Positions 11,201-22,532 of a DNA stretch of 64,000 nt are shown here, piece by piece (the first letter of the stretch is position 1; each line of letters starts with the position of its first letter). Made by a program: the position numbers and the translations under genes. The notes beneath the pieces were generated by a model that was given only the letters and a program-made list of their open reading frames with translations, did not search any database and was not told the DNA's origin. The DNA is from Hypericum androsaemum (taxonomy: Eukaryota > Streptophyta > Magnoliopsida > Malpighiales > Hypericaceae), in the NCBI GenBank assembly GCA_963995505.1, contig OZ023192.1:6307001-6371000 (forward strand), written 5' to 3'.

Positions 11201-13462
11201 AATTGATCTTGCAGGCTTTACAAAGCTTCTTTTCTGCCTTGGTCCGCTCAGCAAATACCAGTTTTGATGCTTTGCTGGACTCCCTTCTTTCAAGTGCAAA
11301 TTCATCTCCCGGTGGAGTTGCAAAACAGGCGTTGCATTCCATAGCCCAATGCGTGGCTGTTTTGTGCCTAGCTGCAGGTGATCAGAAATGTTCATCCACA
11401 GTGGTCATGCTCATGAGTATTCTAAAAGATGAAAGCAGTACCAATTCTGTAGGTTCTTTCAGCTCAGTTTTCCTTGAACTTTTTTGTACCCTTGGGTTAT
11501 CACTTGTGCTTTTCTTTAGAGTCTCGTGTTGTCTTTCTTACTGTAGCTCTTTTATATTTACTTGCTTTGGCTTCTAATACTTCTTTATTATTACAGGTCA
11601 AGCAGCACTTAGCCTTGCTATGCCTTGGGGAAATAGGCAGGCGAAAAGACTTGAACTCTCATGCACGCATAGAGACTATCATTATTGAATCTTTTCAATC
11701 TCCTTCCATAGAAATAAAATCTGCAGCTTCGTATGCTCTTGGCAATATTGCTGTTGGTAATCTGCCCAAGTATTTTCCATTTATCTTGGACCAGATAGAT
11801 AATCAGCAGAAGAAACAATATTTGCTTCTTCATTCTTCGAAGGAGGTGGGAATTGTTATTATGAACATTTTTAGGGCTGAAGCAGCTTGATCAGTTGGTT
11901 TGATCTACGTTTCATATGCTCTCATATATTGCAGGTTATAGTGAGGCGATCAGTAGATAAAGCAGAGTTCCAGGATTCCAGTGTTGAGACAATTCTTAGA
12001 TTATTGTTTAATCATTGCGAGAATGAAGAAGAGGGTGTACGGAATGTTGTTGCCGAGTGCTTGGGTAAAATTGCACTTATCAAACCTACGAAGCTTGTTC
12101 CAGCTTTAAAGGTATTAGATAGTAGAAACATCAGGCGGTGCAATTGGAATTATTTTAGCATATCATTGTAATTATGTCAATAAAAGCATCTTCAGTAACC
12201 TTTACCCTCCTTCAGGTAAGAACAACTAGTCCAGCTGCGTTTACAAGAGCAACAGTTGCCATAGCTGTCAAGTACTCGATAGTTGAGAGACCAGAGAAGA
12301 TAGATGAGATCATATATCCCGAGATCTCTTCATTCCTCATGCTTATTAGAGATAATGACAGGGTAAGGGGCAGAACTTCTACGTGGTTTGTCAAATGTTT
12401 TGTTCAATGCAATGTGAGACGTAAACTATATAGAAGCTTTCTGGGACTTGAGTTTCCATCATCAAATAACTAGTCCTTGTTTTCTGATGTGTTATGCAGC
12501 ATGTGAGACGTGCAGCTGTGTTGGCTCTGAGTATCTTTGCTCACAACAAGCCTAATCTTATTAAAGGACTTCTTCCAGAATTGTTACCGCTTCTGTATGA
12601 TCAGACTGTTGTTAAGGTGATTTTTCCCATATCTGAAAAATGGCATGTTATTAAATGCTCTTTTACATGTAGTGTATTGCTCAGAATTTCTGAATCCAGC
12701 ATCTGAGATGTTGCAAACTGCTCTCAGTTAGTTAACCCAGCCGTGCGTAGAATAAAGATTGTAAATGTATTTGCCAGCCCATGGCTTTATTTTGAATCAA
12801 GGGTCGGACCTGACCCTTTTATGTATTCTGGTACTTGAACATTTAAAAACTCAACTTGAAGATGTGAGAAGTACAGCATGATTTGTGGTGCTGAGAAATA
12901 AATAAATTGGATAATGTTGTACTCTGGTGACGTTATCAAAGGGATTAGAGTTCTCTTGTTTGGTAATTTAAGAACTATGATGTACTAGATACTTGAGTCG
13001 TTAATGCCAAGTAAAAGCGTTGTCTACTGTTCACTCAACCTGGTACTCTGGTTTTTTCTTGTTCCTTCCCTGCGTTGTCTGAGCCAACTAAAAGTTTCCT
13101 CTATAAGGTTCTGATTTTTGCTTTGCCTTGCTACAGCCAGAATTGATTCGAACTGTTGATCTTGGGCCTTTCAAGCACATTGTTGATGATGGACTCGAGC
13201 TGAGGAAAGCAGCTTTTGAATGTGTAGATACACTCTTGGACAGCTGCCTTGATCAAGTGAACCCATCATCTTTCATTGTTCCTTACCTCATATCTGGTTT
13301 GAATGGTACAGTCTTATATATCTACTTCATAAGCTTTTCTTAAATTAGTCTTAATAATGATTGTTAGCATTGAGGTCAAAGATTTGTGAATTTATAGCTT
13401 TCTACACTGCTTGGATTCCGAATTTGACTTGACTGCATATCAGTGGTTTGCTTGTTACCAAG

Positions 13463-13482
13463 TTTAGGGTTTAGGGTTTAGG
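13463..13482 (+). repeat. Interstitial telomere-type repeat (TTTAGGG)
   Basis: Two perfect TTTAGGG units and a third lacking its last base lie in a row inside intron 25 of the CAND1 gene. TTTAGGG is the usual plant telomere unit. So short a run can arise during double-strand break repair or by chance. Confidence 0.8.
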
Positions 13483-14418
13483 TAGTCGTCTGAATGGATT
13501 CATTTTTTCTTTGCTACCAAGTTTAAAATGTTGTTTGAAATTATTTTCTGTAGGTAATGTTTCCTATGCTGCACATTTTCTCTGATGAAGCTATTGTGGG
13601 ATCAAAAGTTTGATTTTGGGTGGGTCTCAAGTCTAACATGGGCCATCATGCTGGTGATATTTATAAATTTTTAAATGTCGTAAGACTGTAATAAGCACTG
13701 ATGACTTGTTGTTAGTCATAAGTCCAAAGGTAGAAACGTAGAGCAAAATTGTTTTTGAAGGCCGAAATAGTCTCTTTCGGAAACTGCACGGGAGCATTGT
13801 TCAGTATGTGGTACCGCCCACGGCCCACTGCCCCTGTATTTGCTGTAAAGTTTTGGGCACCAGATTACCTTTTTTATGTTGAACATGCAATATATACCTT
13901 TTTGCTACCAGCTGACCAGTTTATGGATGTTCTAGATCATTATGATGTCAAGATGCCTTGCCGTCTCATACTGTCAAAACTGGCCGAGAAATGTCCTTCA
14001 GCTGTATTGGCAGGTTAGTTAATCATTTACAATCTTTGAGATTCGCATCTTCAGATTTTCTAACACCTTGTCTTCAGTGCTAGATTCATTGGTGGATCCT
14101 CTCCAAAAGACAAATCAATTTTAAGCCCAAGCAAGACGCCGTGAAGCAAGAGGTCGACCGTAATGAGGACATGATTCGCAGCGCTCTTCGAGCGATTGCA
14201 GCCTTGAATCGCACAAGGTTGGTTCTACAATCACCTCGTTATCTATGAACCTAGGGAATTTCATCTAGCGATAATTTTGCTTGTTACCGCGACTGCTTAC
14301 CTAAAATCGTTAAATGTTTCAGTGGAGGAGATTGCAGCCATAAGTTCAAGACTCTTATGAACGAAATATCGAAGCTCCTCCACTGTGGGACAAATACTGC
14401 TCCATAAGGAATGAGTAA

Positions 14419-15047
14419 CTGCTCGGTCGGTCGTCTTGCTGTTTGGAGGTGATCTCAAGATTTTGTCTCAACAATCCCAGAAAAGGCTGCTTAATACCCT
14501 TCTTTGCAAGTGCATTATGGGTAAACTCCGTAAATGAAACAGATGAACCAATATAGATTCAATCAAGGACTTCACCGAGCGGCTAATGAATATAAACGAC
14601 TCGACGAAGCAAATCATAGTACACGAAAAGACTTGTAGCTGCCATTACCGGTACCCAGCCTATAGCAATCTTTACCCTTTCATTGTTTCCTGGCCATCTC
14701 ATTGTAGTTAGAAATCTACAGCTGGTGTTACCACTTTTGAGTACAACCCCAGATCAGACCGACTATAGTTGTAATCGGCAATTGGCTGCAGTTCGATCGT
14801 TATTTTCGTTGTACGTCGTCGTTTCTGATTGTTTTCTAGGCAAAATGAAAGAGGTCCATCTAGTTTGCAATAATAAACAACTAGATAGCCTCTCTAATTT
14901 CCGAAAACGACCAGAATGTCTTTACTTTTTTTTTTGTTATGTTTGTTAGAAAATGTGTCGATTTCATTACAGAAATTTGTGAATCGTCTGAAAGACAAAC
15001 TATCCTCAGTTTTAGGCACATAACAGATTGGTAGCAGATAGTATTCA
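14419..15047 (+). other. CAND1 3' flank (shared with the second copy)
   Basis: From 14419 to about 14858 this sequence matches 24072-24442 downstream of the deleted CAND1 copy, with short indels. The shared part covers the presumed 3' UTR and beyond. Between about 14859 and 15957 the match is interrupted by DNA that the other copy lacks. A 22-bp direct repeat (AACAGATTGGTAGCAGATAG and following) occurs at 15022 and again at 15063. Confidence 0.7.
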
Positions 15048-15959
15048 GGCCATGTTTGGCGAAACAGATTGGTAGCAGATAGTAGAAAGTAGATAGTAGA
15101 TTTAGAGCAGATGGTAGATTGAGAAATGTGTTTAGTAAAATCAACGAGCAGATTGGATTGAGAATATGTTTGATTAAATTAATTATTAATTTACAATTTA
15201 AGCTTAAATAAAAGATGTAAATTATTTATTAAAATTAAATAGTAATAATTTAATATAAGATTTATTTATATTTTTAATAAATATTTTTATAAATATTCAG
15301 TGGGTTAACTTATTGAATATAATAATTTCTTGCACTCGATTGAAGATATAACAAAAATGTGATCATAATATTTATTTTTAAAATACACTTTCGTGAAGAC
15401 TAGTCAATAAATAGAAAATGTAATTATTTATTACATTTATGAATGCTAGTCAAATATTTTACAGTAAAGAAAGAGAAATTTATCGTATCAGAAATATTAG
15501 GAATTTATATTATTAATTTCTATTAGGGTATATAATAACTATGTGAGTTTATTAACGAGCATAAGACATGTTTTTATAAATATTTGTAAAGAGAGAAAAA
15601 TATTTGTAATTATCTAATTTTGCATTTAATCTGATTAAATTTATATAAAATTCATTTTAATTTTTTTTATTTGTGTAGTGGTACTGATCATTTTAATAAT
15701 TATCTACAAGAAAATTTGTTTGTCCAATTAGACTTCTTGAACAAAGTAAATAAATAGTAAATTTGATTTAGATTAGTAATTATCAATTTTTGTAGAACAA
15801 CGTAAATTATTTCAGAATAAAAAGTAGAACAAAACAGTTTTCTAATATACTAGTAGATTGAAAAACTACATAATCTATACTTTTGCCAAACACATAGATT
15901 ACAGTTATTTATCCAAATCTACCATCTACTCCTCCAAACTATTTCAACAAACAGGGCCC
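15048..15959. mobile_element. MITE-like AT-rich insertion with GGCC-TGTTTG termini
   Basis: The left end reads GGCCATGTTTGGCGAAACAG. The complement of the right end reads GGGCCCTGTTTGTTGAAATAG, and further in both carry AGATGGTAGATT. These inverted ends resemble Tourist (PIF/Harbinger) elements, whose ends are GGCCTGTTTGG-like. There is no coding capacity. The homologous flank of the second CAND1 copy has no such DNA at this point, supporting an insertion. A 3-bp target duplication could not be fixed. Confidence 0.55.
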
Positions 15960-16129
15960 GAGTCAAATCAAGGTAAGACCAGCCAACGACATGAAGGATG
16001 ACAATTAGATTTGAATCTTAAGAATATACTTGGAATCAAATTCTATTGTCGAAATTGGTTGATTTTGACGAAGTCAAAACCGGTTCTCACCTTTTGATAT
16101 GGATATGAAGCAATAGTACAGATCCTACC

Positions 16130-17330
16130 TAGATTTTTTAATAATATTGTTAAGGGTAAAATAGTCATAGGTCCATGTTGTTTGTGTAAATTCATATATT
16201 GATTAGTCCCTTATATTTTGAAAATCAACTAGATAGTCCTTGATCCATTTTTTGGATTATTTTTCAGCCATTTTTTTTTCAAAATTCCTATCACTAGGTT
16301 CACTCTCTTCGTATCTCCAAAAGCCACGAGGAGAACCTCTCCTCTACCACAAGCTCCGCCAACCACCCAAAAACCTCCCTCCTCATTCGTCGATCGATGA
16401 TGTATAGTGGCAGGTCGGACTCCCCGACCTTGTACATCTTGACATTGCCCTTTGCTAGGATTTAGGCCAGGCCGACCGATGAAGCGACGAGGCGGAGGTT
16501 GCTGCTTTGGAGCTTCGGGGAAGTGAGCCGGCGATGCAGGAACGTGTCGGCGGTGGCGATTCGTCGGGGATGAGAGGTCTGTAAAAAACCTGATGGCCAT
16601 TAAGGATGCATTGTTCATGGAATTATTTTTTTCTTTTCTAGAAAGAGGAAGTGATGTATGGGAGCTGATGGATTTTAGGGGAAAAGATAGAGAGTAGTGA
16701 AGTGGAGGGAATCTGAGGTTAATATATTTGGATGGGTGGTGGCACTTGAATTGAGGTGATGGACGTAGGTTCCTTCGAGAAAATGTCATATTTAAGGATT
16801 GCATGGTGTGCCATCTCCCATTTTTTATCCATGCAAATGATGATGTGGCAAGTCATAAAATTTTAAAATGGTACCAAATTTGTGTATATTTTTCAAATCA
16901 TCCCCTCCTGCCTCTCTCTGTACTTAACTTCAATAGTGCCTATTCCCCGCCTTCGCCGAAAATCCCATCATGTTTCTGCTCCAACAGTAATTTCCAAGAC
17001 GATAAAGGATGGCTCTTGCAACGCATGTGGGGGTAAGTCCACCTCGACGACATGGCAAATAATCCCGCCAATAGCAAACCAGGTCAGCGGCTCTTGCTGT
17101 ACTCGATGTCCCTGCATCGCTGTCGTTCAAGAAACCAATTAAAATCCAATCACAAATGATGAGAGGAACCAAACTCCACACTTATCTTCCCGAACTCCTC
17201 AAACCCAGCCCAAAATGCCTCCATCTGTGGGCCCAGGAGGACGGTGTTCGTGGTGGTGGTGGCGGGAGGTGAGAGAGTTCAACCCCACTTACCCTAAAAG
17301 GAAAATAACAAAAAGGTTACAAGACCAAAT
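16130..17330. other. GC-rich islands of uncertain origin, no credible gene
   Basis: After the match to the second CAND1 flank ends (about 16145) there are GC-rich stretches at about 16300-16580 and 16930-17290 in otherwise AT-rich DNA. The minus-strand frame 16229-16804 (191 codons) is rich in P, R and S and has no recognisable domain. A minus-strand piece around 16400-16470 reads KVGESDLPLYIIDRRMRR and could be a captured exon fragment, but the family is not recognised. Confidence 0.35.
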
Positions 17331-17539
17331 ATCTATTACAGACATCCAAAAGGAATATTCTTTTGTTGATCCCCAGACATAGCAGCTTGTGGTCCCAAAA
17401 TGAACTTGGCAGCCAAGGCTAGACAACTTCGCAAGGAAGTTTTTTTAACGTGGAAGCCACTCGCGACAGCCAAAGGTTGCATGGTCATGAGCTTCGTGCA
17501 GATCCTCTCTTATTCGTACGAATTTTAGCAGGAGAGCCC

Positions 17540-18385
17540 TTTTTCTTGCTTTTTCAGCTTTTTTTTGCCTTTCCCACTATTTTGTTGTATCAAGTTTAGT
17601 AAATATCTTGCTTTTTCTGCTTTTTCTTTCTTTTTTTTTGTTTTTTCTTGTCTTTTCATCTTCTTATTGCTTTTGTCACAATTTTGATGTAACTAGTTTG
17701 GTAAATATCTTGGTTTTCTTTTTTTATTTTTCTACTTTTTTTGCCTTTTCATCTTTTTATTGTGTTTTTCACAATTTTGTTGTAACTAGTTTAGTAAATA
17801 ACTTGGGTTTTCAGCTTTTTCTAACTTTTTTCAAAAAATTTGTTGTAACTAGTTTAATAAAGATCTTGATTTTTTCGCTTTTTCTTTTTTTCTTTCTTTT
17901 CTTTTTGTTTCCACAATTTTTTGTAACTAGTTTAGTAAATATATTGGATTTTCTGCTTTTTCTTGCATTTTCAACTTTTCTTGTTTTTTCACAATTTTGT
18001 TGTAACTAGTTTAGTAAATATCTTTATTTTTCTATTTTTTTTCTTTTTTCACAATTTTAGTTTAACTAGTTTAGTAAATATCTTAGTTTTCTGCTTTTTC
18101 TTGCTTTTTCCGTAATTTTATTGTACTTAGTTTAGTAAATATATTGGTTTTCCTACTTTTTCTTATTTTTTCACGACTTCGTTGTTACTAATATAGTAAA
18201 TATATTGTTTTTTCTTGATTTTTCCACAAATTTTGTTGTAACTAGTTTAGTAAATATCTTATTTTTTTTCTTTTTCTTTCTTTCTCCCCTTTTTCTATTT
18301 TTTTCTATTTCCATAATTTTGTTGTAACTAGTAAAGATCTTCATTTTTCTTTTTTTCTTGAGTTTTCTGCCTTTTCTTATTTTTT
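17540..18385. repeat. AT-rich minisatellite, block 1
   Basis: Diverged units built around CACAATTTTGTTGTAACTAG and TTTAGTAAATATCTTGG, separated by T-rich filler (TTTTTCTGCTTTTTCTTGC), recur every roughly 60-100 bp. Block lengths and unit order vary. Translated on the plus strand it gives runs such as NFVVTSLVNILVF. Those frames are by-products of the repeat and not evidence of a protein. Confidence 0.9.
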
Positions 18386-18389
18386 CCAC

Positions 18390-18838
18390 AATTTGTTAGG
18401 GGATGATGAAATAGCATACATCGAGAAAGAGTTGAATAAGTTCAAGAATGTGATTCAACTAATGCGCATGTCGCGCATAAGACTTCCTTTAGACGTCGAG
18501 CATTTGCTCAAGTTATCCACTATAGACAGTTGGACGCATTCAAAGTTTATGTTGATCCACCTGTGCTTTTGGCCTACTCAACATTTTGAAGGCATAATAG
18601 TATATCTAAGGGAGAGATGCAAGACTCATTATCACGATCACCAATATGTTATTGATGAAGTGTAGGCTGTGGATGGTTTAAAGGAATAGGTGAGAAACTG
18701 CGTGTTGCGGGATTCACAACGGGTAAATGTTGTATGCTGTTAATATTAGATTTTTCAAGCTATGATGAGAGTGATCCACTCGGTTTCTTGGTATACCTCA
18801 GGAATTTATTCACACAAAGCTAAGAAAATTATCTAAAT
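18390..18838 (+). pseudogene. Unrecognised module, copy 1 (truncated)
   Basis: The frame begins GDDEIAYIEKELNKF and carries MSRIRLPLDVEHLL, DSWTHSKFMLIH and HFEGIIVYLRERCKTHY, then stops at 18665. The remainder continues in a shifted frame to a DESDPLGFLVYLRNLFTQS-like end before the next minisatellite block. It matches copies 2-4 closely at protein and DNA level. The family is not recognised. Several stops make this copy non-coding as it stands. Confidence 0.6.
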
Positions 18839-19222
18839 TTTTACTTTTTCTTGCTTTTTTCATAATTTAGTTGTAACAAATTTAGTAAATATCTTGATTT
18901 TTCTTCTTTTTCTATTTTTCCTTGCTTTTTCCATAATTTTAATGTTAACTAGTTTAGTAAATATCTTTGTTTTTGTGCTTATTCTACTTTTTCCACAACT
19001 TTGTTATAACTAGTTTAGTAAATATCTTGGGTTTTCTACTTTTTCTTGCCTTTTCAGCTTTTCTTTTTTTTCGCAATTTTGTTGTAACTAGTTTAGTAAA
19101 TATCTTAGTTTTTCTATTTTTCTTTATTTTTCCATAATTTTATTGTAACTAGTATAGTAAATATCTTGGTTTTTCTTCTTTTCTTGCGTTTTCTGCTTTT
19201 TCTTGTTTTTCCACAATTTGTG
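18839..19222. repeat. AT-rich minisatellite, block 2
   Basis: Same repeat unit as block 1 (GTAACTAGTTTAGTAAATAT core), about six units, directly joining the end of module copy 1 to the start of module copy 2. Confidence 0.85.
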
Positions 19223-20180
19223 AGGGGATGATAAAATAACATACATCGAGACAGAGATCAATAAGTTCAGGAATGTAATTCAACTAATGTGCATGTTGCG
19301 CATAGGACTTCCTTCAAACGTCGAGCATTTGTTCGAGTTATTCATTGTGAACAGTTGGACACATTCGAAGTTTATGTTGAATCACCCGTGCTTTTGGCCT
19401 CCTAAACATTTTGAAGGCATAATATTAAGTATATAGGAGAGATGGAAATCTCATTATTGTGATCACCTATACGTTATTGATGCAGTGTAGGCTGTGGATG
19501 GTTTAAGGGAATGGGGTTAGAAACTGCGTGTTACGCGATTCACAACGGGTAAATGTTGTATACTTTCAACATTGGATATTTGAAGATATGATGAGGGTCA
19601 TCCACTCGGTTTCTTAGTATACCTCAGAAATTTATTCACACAGAGCCAAGAAAATTATGTAGGTTTTATGCGCATTTCTCAATTTTTTATATGTATACGG
19701 TTTGAATATGCAAGATTTCTTATGGACTACTTGATTTTGTGTTCGTCCTTGTAGCTATTTGATATTCAATATCGTGCATCATTTATTTCCAAAGTGCATG
19801 GCAGAATTCGCTGTCAATCTTTACTCAGGACCTGGGGCTTCGAGAGAAATCAAAGAGATACTGGTAAGCTTTTCCAACAAAACTTTCGTAATTTGACATT
19901 ATTTTTGCTCGCCAATTCAAACTATTTTTGCATATTCAGCTCAGTTAGTAGACTGCTCAGAACCGCATTCATCAATCCTGTAACCTCTTTTAGAGAATAG
20001 CTCTCACCTCTGCTACTCTTGTTCACTTCGTGAGTTGTATGTTCTTCTTCATTGAACTTTTCACAACATAAATGTTGTATGCCGTCAACATTGGATTTTT
20101 CAACCTTCGATGAGAGTGATCCACTCGGTTTCTTGGTATACCTCATAAATTTATTCACACAACCAAGAAAATTATGTAGG
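19223..20180 (+). pseudogene. Unrecognised module, copy 2 (frameshifted)
   Basis: It contains the same ordered blocks as copy 3 (DDK-start, LPSNVEHLFELF, DSWTHSKFMLNHP, HFEGI, RYDEGHPLGFLVYLRNLF, then the VHGRIRCQSLLRTWGFERNQ block at about 19794-19866). A partial second copy of the HPLGFLVYL block follows at about 20080-20165. Stops near 19437 and 19489 break the frame. As in copies 3 and 4, a GT in TTATGTAGG and an AG before TTTGATATTCAATA bracket an AT-rich 110-bp stretch that looks like a small intron (here the acceptor reads TTGTAG). Confidence 0.6.
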
Positions 20181-20900
20181 TGGTTTCTTTTTCTTTTTTT
20201 TCAACAATTTAGTAGTAACTAATTTAGTAAATATCTTTCTTTTCTGTTTTTTTTTCTTTCTTTATCTTGCGTTTTCCACAATTTTGTTATAACTAGTTTA
20301 GTAAATATCTTGGGTTTTCTACTTTTTCTTGATTTTTTTGCTTTTTTTGCTTATTCTACTTTTTCCATATTTTTGTTGTAACTTGTTTAGTAAATATCTT
20401 AGTTTTTGTGATTTTTCTTGCCTTTTTAGCTTTTCTTGTTTTTTCCACAATTTTGTTGTAGCTAGTTTAGTAAATATCTTGGTTTTTTTTTATTTTTCTT
20501 GCATTTTCAACTTTTCTTACATTTTCCACAATTTTGTTATTACTAGTTTAGTCAATATCTTGGTTTTTCTATTTTTTTCTTGCTTTTTTCACAATTTTGA
20601 TATAACTAGTTCAGTAAATATCTCAGTTTTCTACTTTTTCCTGCTTTTTCTATAATTTTATTGTAATTTGTTTAGTAAATATTTGGTTTTCTTGCATTTT
20701 CTTATTTTTCTGCAACTTTGTTGTGTCTAGTATAGTAATTATTTTTCTTTTTCTTGCTTTTCCCACAAATTTGGTTGTAAATAGTATAGTAAATATCTTG
20801 TTTTTCTGCTTTTTATTTCTTTTGCTTTTTTCATAATTTTGTTGTAACTAATTTAGTAAATATCTTGGTTTTTCTACTTTTTCTTTTCTTTTTTCACAAT
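20181..20900. repeat. AT-rich minisatellite, block 3
   Basis: Same unit family as block 1, here about ten units. The plus-strand reading frame 20329-20655 is a product of the repeat (recurring HNFVVTSLVNILVF). Confidence 0.9.
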
Positions 20901-20902
20901 TT

Positions 20903-21634
20903 GTGAGCGATGATGAAAGAACAAACATCGAGATAGAGTTTAATAACTTCAGGAAAATAGTTCAACTAATGTGCATGTCGCGCAGAGGTCTTCCTTTAGA
21001 CGTTGAGTATTTGCTTGAGTTATTCACCGTGGACAGTTGGAGGCATTCAAAGTTTATGTTGAACCACCCATGCTTATGGCTTCCTAAACATTTTGAAGGC
21101 ATAATAGTAAGTCTAAGGGAGAGATGCAAGACTCATTATCGCGATCACCAATATGTTATTGATACAGTGCAGACTGTGGATGGTTTAAGGGATTGGGATG
21201 AAAAACTGCATCTTGCAGGATTCATAACGGGTAAATGTTGTATGCTTTCAACATTGGATATATCAAGATATGATGAGAGTCATCCACTCGGTTTCTTAGT
21301 ATACCTCAGAAATTTATTCACACAGAGCCAAGAAAATTATGTAGGCTTTATGCGCATTTCTCAATTTTTTATATGTATACGGTTTGAATATGCAAAATTC
21401 CTTATGGACTGCTTGATTTTGTGTTCGTCCTTGTTGCAGTTTGATATTCAATATCGTGCATTATTTATTTCCAAAGTGCATGGTAGAATTTGCTTTCAAT
21501 CTTTACTCAGGACCTGGGGCTTCGAGGGAAATCAAAGAGATACTGGTAAGCTTTTCCAACAAAACTATTTAGCTCAGTTAGTAGACTACTCAGAATCTGC
21601 ATTCATCAATTTTGCAACCTCTTTTAGAGAATAG
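20903..21634 (+). CDS. Unrecognised module, copy 3 (longest open frame, 243 codons)
   Basis: This is the only copy whose frame stays open throughout: SDDERTNIEIEFNNF, MSRRGLPLDVEYLLELF, DSWRHSKFMLNHP, HFEGIIVSLRERCKTHYRDH, KLHLAGFITGKCCML, YDESHPLGFLVYLRNLFTQ, FDIQYRALFISKVHGRICF, LLRTWGFEGNQRD and a TAG at 21632-21634. No start codon context is convincing; the first in-frame ATG is at about 20968 (before the second block). A likely intron (GTAGGCTTT ... TTGTTGCAG, about 21341-21439) separates QENY from FDIQY, and a GTAAGC donor follows RDT at 21545. Conservation of the blocks among four copies suggests descent from a real gene. The family is not recognised and expression is unknown. Confidence 0.45.
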   Translation: MSDDERTNIEIEFNNFRKIVQLMCMSRRGLPLDVEYLLELFTVDSWRHSKFMLNHPCLWLPKHFEGIIVSLRERCKTHYRDHQYVIDTVQTVDGLRDWDEKLHLAGFITGKCCMLSTLDISRYDESHPLGFLVYLRNLFTQSQENYVGFMRISQFFICIRFEYAKFLMDCLILCSSLLQFDIQYRALFISKVHGRICFQSLLRTWGFEGNQRDTGKLFQQNYLAQLVDYSESAFINFATSFRE

Positions 21635-21812
21635 CTCTTACCTTTACTACTCTTTCGTAAGCGGTATGTCCTTCTTCTTCATTGAACTTTTCACAACATA
21701 AATATTGTATGCCGTCAACATTGAGTTTTTCAACCTATGATGAGAGTGATCCACTCGGTTTCCTGGTATACCTCAGAAATTTATTCACACACAACCAAGA
21801 AAATTATGTAGA
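21635..21812 (+). pseudogene. Partial repeat of the HPLGFLVYL block after copy 3
   Basis: After the stop of copy 3 the segment STLSFSTYDESDPLGFLVYL plus RNLFTHNQENY recurs at about 21715-21809, so each large unit holds this block twice. The same arrangement is seen after copy 2. It then runs directly into minisatellite. Confidence 0.6.
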
Positions 21813-22530
21813 TGTTTTCGTTTCTTATTTTTTCAACAATTTAGTAGTAACTAATTTAGTAAATATCTTGTTTTTCAGTTTTTTTTCTTTCTTTATCTTA
21901 CTTTTTCCACAATTTTGTTATAACTAGTTTAGTAAATGTCTTGGTTTTTCTACTTTTTCTTAGTTTTTTCGCTTATTCTACTTTTTCCATATTTTGTTGT
22001 AACTTGTTTAGAAAATATCTTGGTTTTTGTGATTTTTCTTGCCTTTTTAGCTTTTCTTGCTTTTTCCTCAATTTTTTTGTAACTAGTTTAGTAAATATCT
22101 TGGTTTTTTTTTATTTTTCTTGCATTTTCATCTTTTCTTGCATTTTTCACAATTTTGTTATTACTGGTTTAGTAAATATCTTAGTTTTTCTATTGCTTTT
22201 TCCATAATTCTGATATAACTAGTTTAGTAAATATCTTGGTTTTCTACTTTTTCTTCAATTTTATTGTACTTTGTTTAGTAAATATGTTGGTTTTCCTACT
22301 TTTTCTTACCTTTTCTGCTTTTTCTTGTTTTTCTGCAACTTTGTTGTAACTAGTATAGTAAATATTTTATTTTTTCTTGCTTTTCCCACAAATTTTGTTG
22401 TAAATAGTATTGTAAATCTTATTTTTTGGCTTTTTCTTTCTTTCTATGCTTTTTTTTTTTGCTTTTTCCACTATTTTTTGTAACTAATTTAGTAAATATC
22501 TTAGTTTTTCTTTTCTTTTTTCACAATTTG
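21813..22530. repeat. AT-rich minisatellite, block 4
   Basis: Same unit family, about eleven units. Its order of sub-variants closely follows block 3 (for example the AGAAAATATC/AGTAAATATC variant and the GGTTTTTGTGATTTTTCTTG filler in the same order), showing that module and minisatellite were duplicated together. Confidence 0.9.
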
Positions 22531-22532
22531 TG

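Larger units (their letters stand above)
4166..14418 (+). pseudogene. CAND1: CAND1 (cullin-associated NEDD8-dissociated 1), broken
   Basis: CAND1 is a HEAT-repeat protein of about 1,220 residues that binds unneddylated cullin-RBX1 and exchanges SCF substrate receptors. 28 coding exons match the plant protein throughout: 4166-4201, 4300-4469, 5227-5437, 5519-5684, 6237-6366, 6634-6748, 6846-7003, 7084-7207, 7443-7493, 7563-7640, 8562-8646, 8728-8829, 8925-9023, 9890-10000, 10078-10161, 10295-10435, 10567-10659, 10750-10871, 10970-11132, 11215-11448, 11597-11845, 11935-12111, 12216-12362, 12500-12616, 13137-13305, 13936-14012 or 14013, 14078-14217, 14323-14418. The acidic stretch NMEEDTDDES lies in exon 7. 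Intron 5 is GC-AG. Lesions: exon 11 is out of frame and has TGA at 8569 where the family has Trp; TAG at 11082 where the family has Gln; one extra A in the run at 14112-14114; one base missing near 14375-14384 just before the conserved end CSIRNE. Identity is certain; loss of function is inferred. Confidence 0.88.

Noticed and set aside
16229..16804. Minus-strand open frame of 191 codons
   Set aside because: Composition is low-complexity, with no domain and no homology I can recognise; it probably stays open because of base composition.
17608..18009. Long plus-strand frames rich in F, L and V in the minisatellite (also 20329-20655 and 21682-22483)
   Set aside because: They repeat NFVVTSLVNILVF because the DNA is a T-rich tandem repeat. 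They are not membrane proteins.
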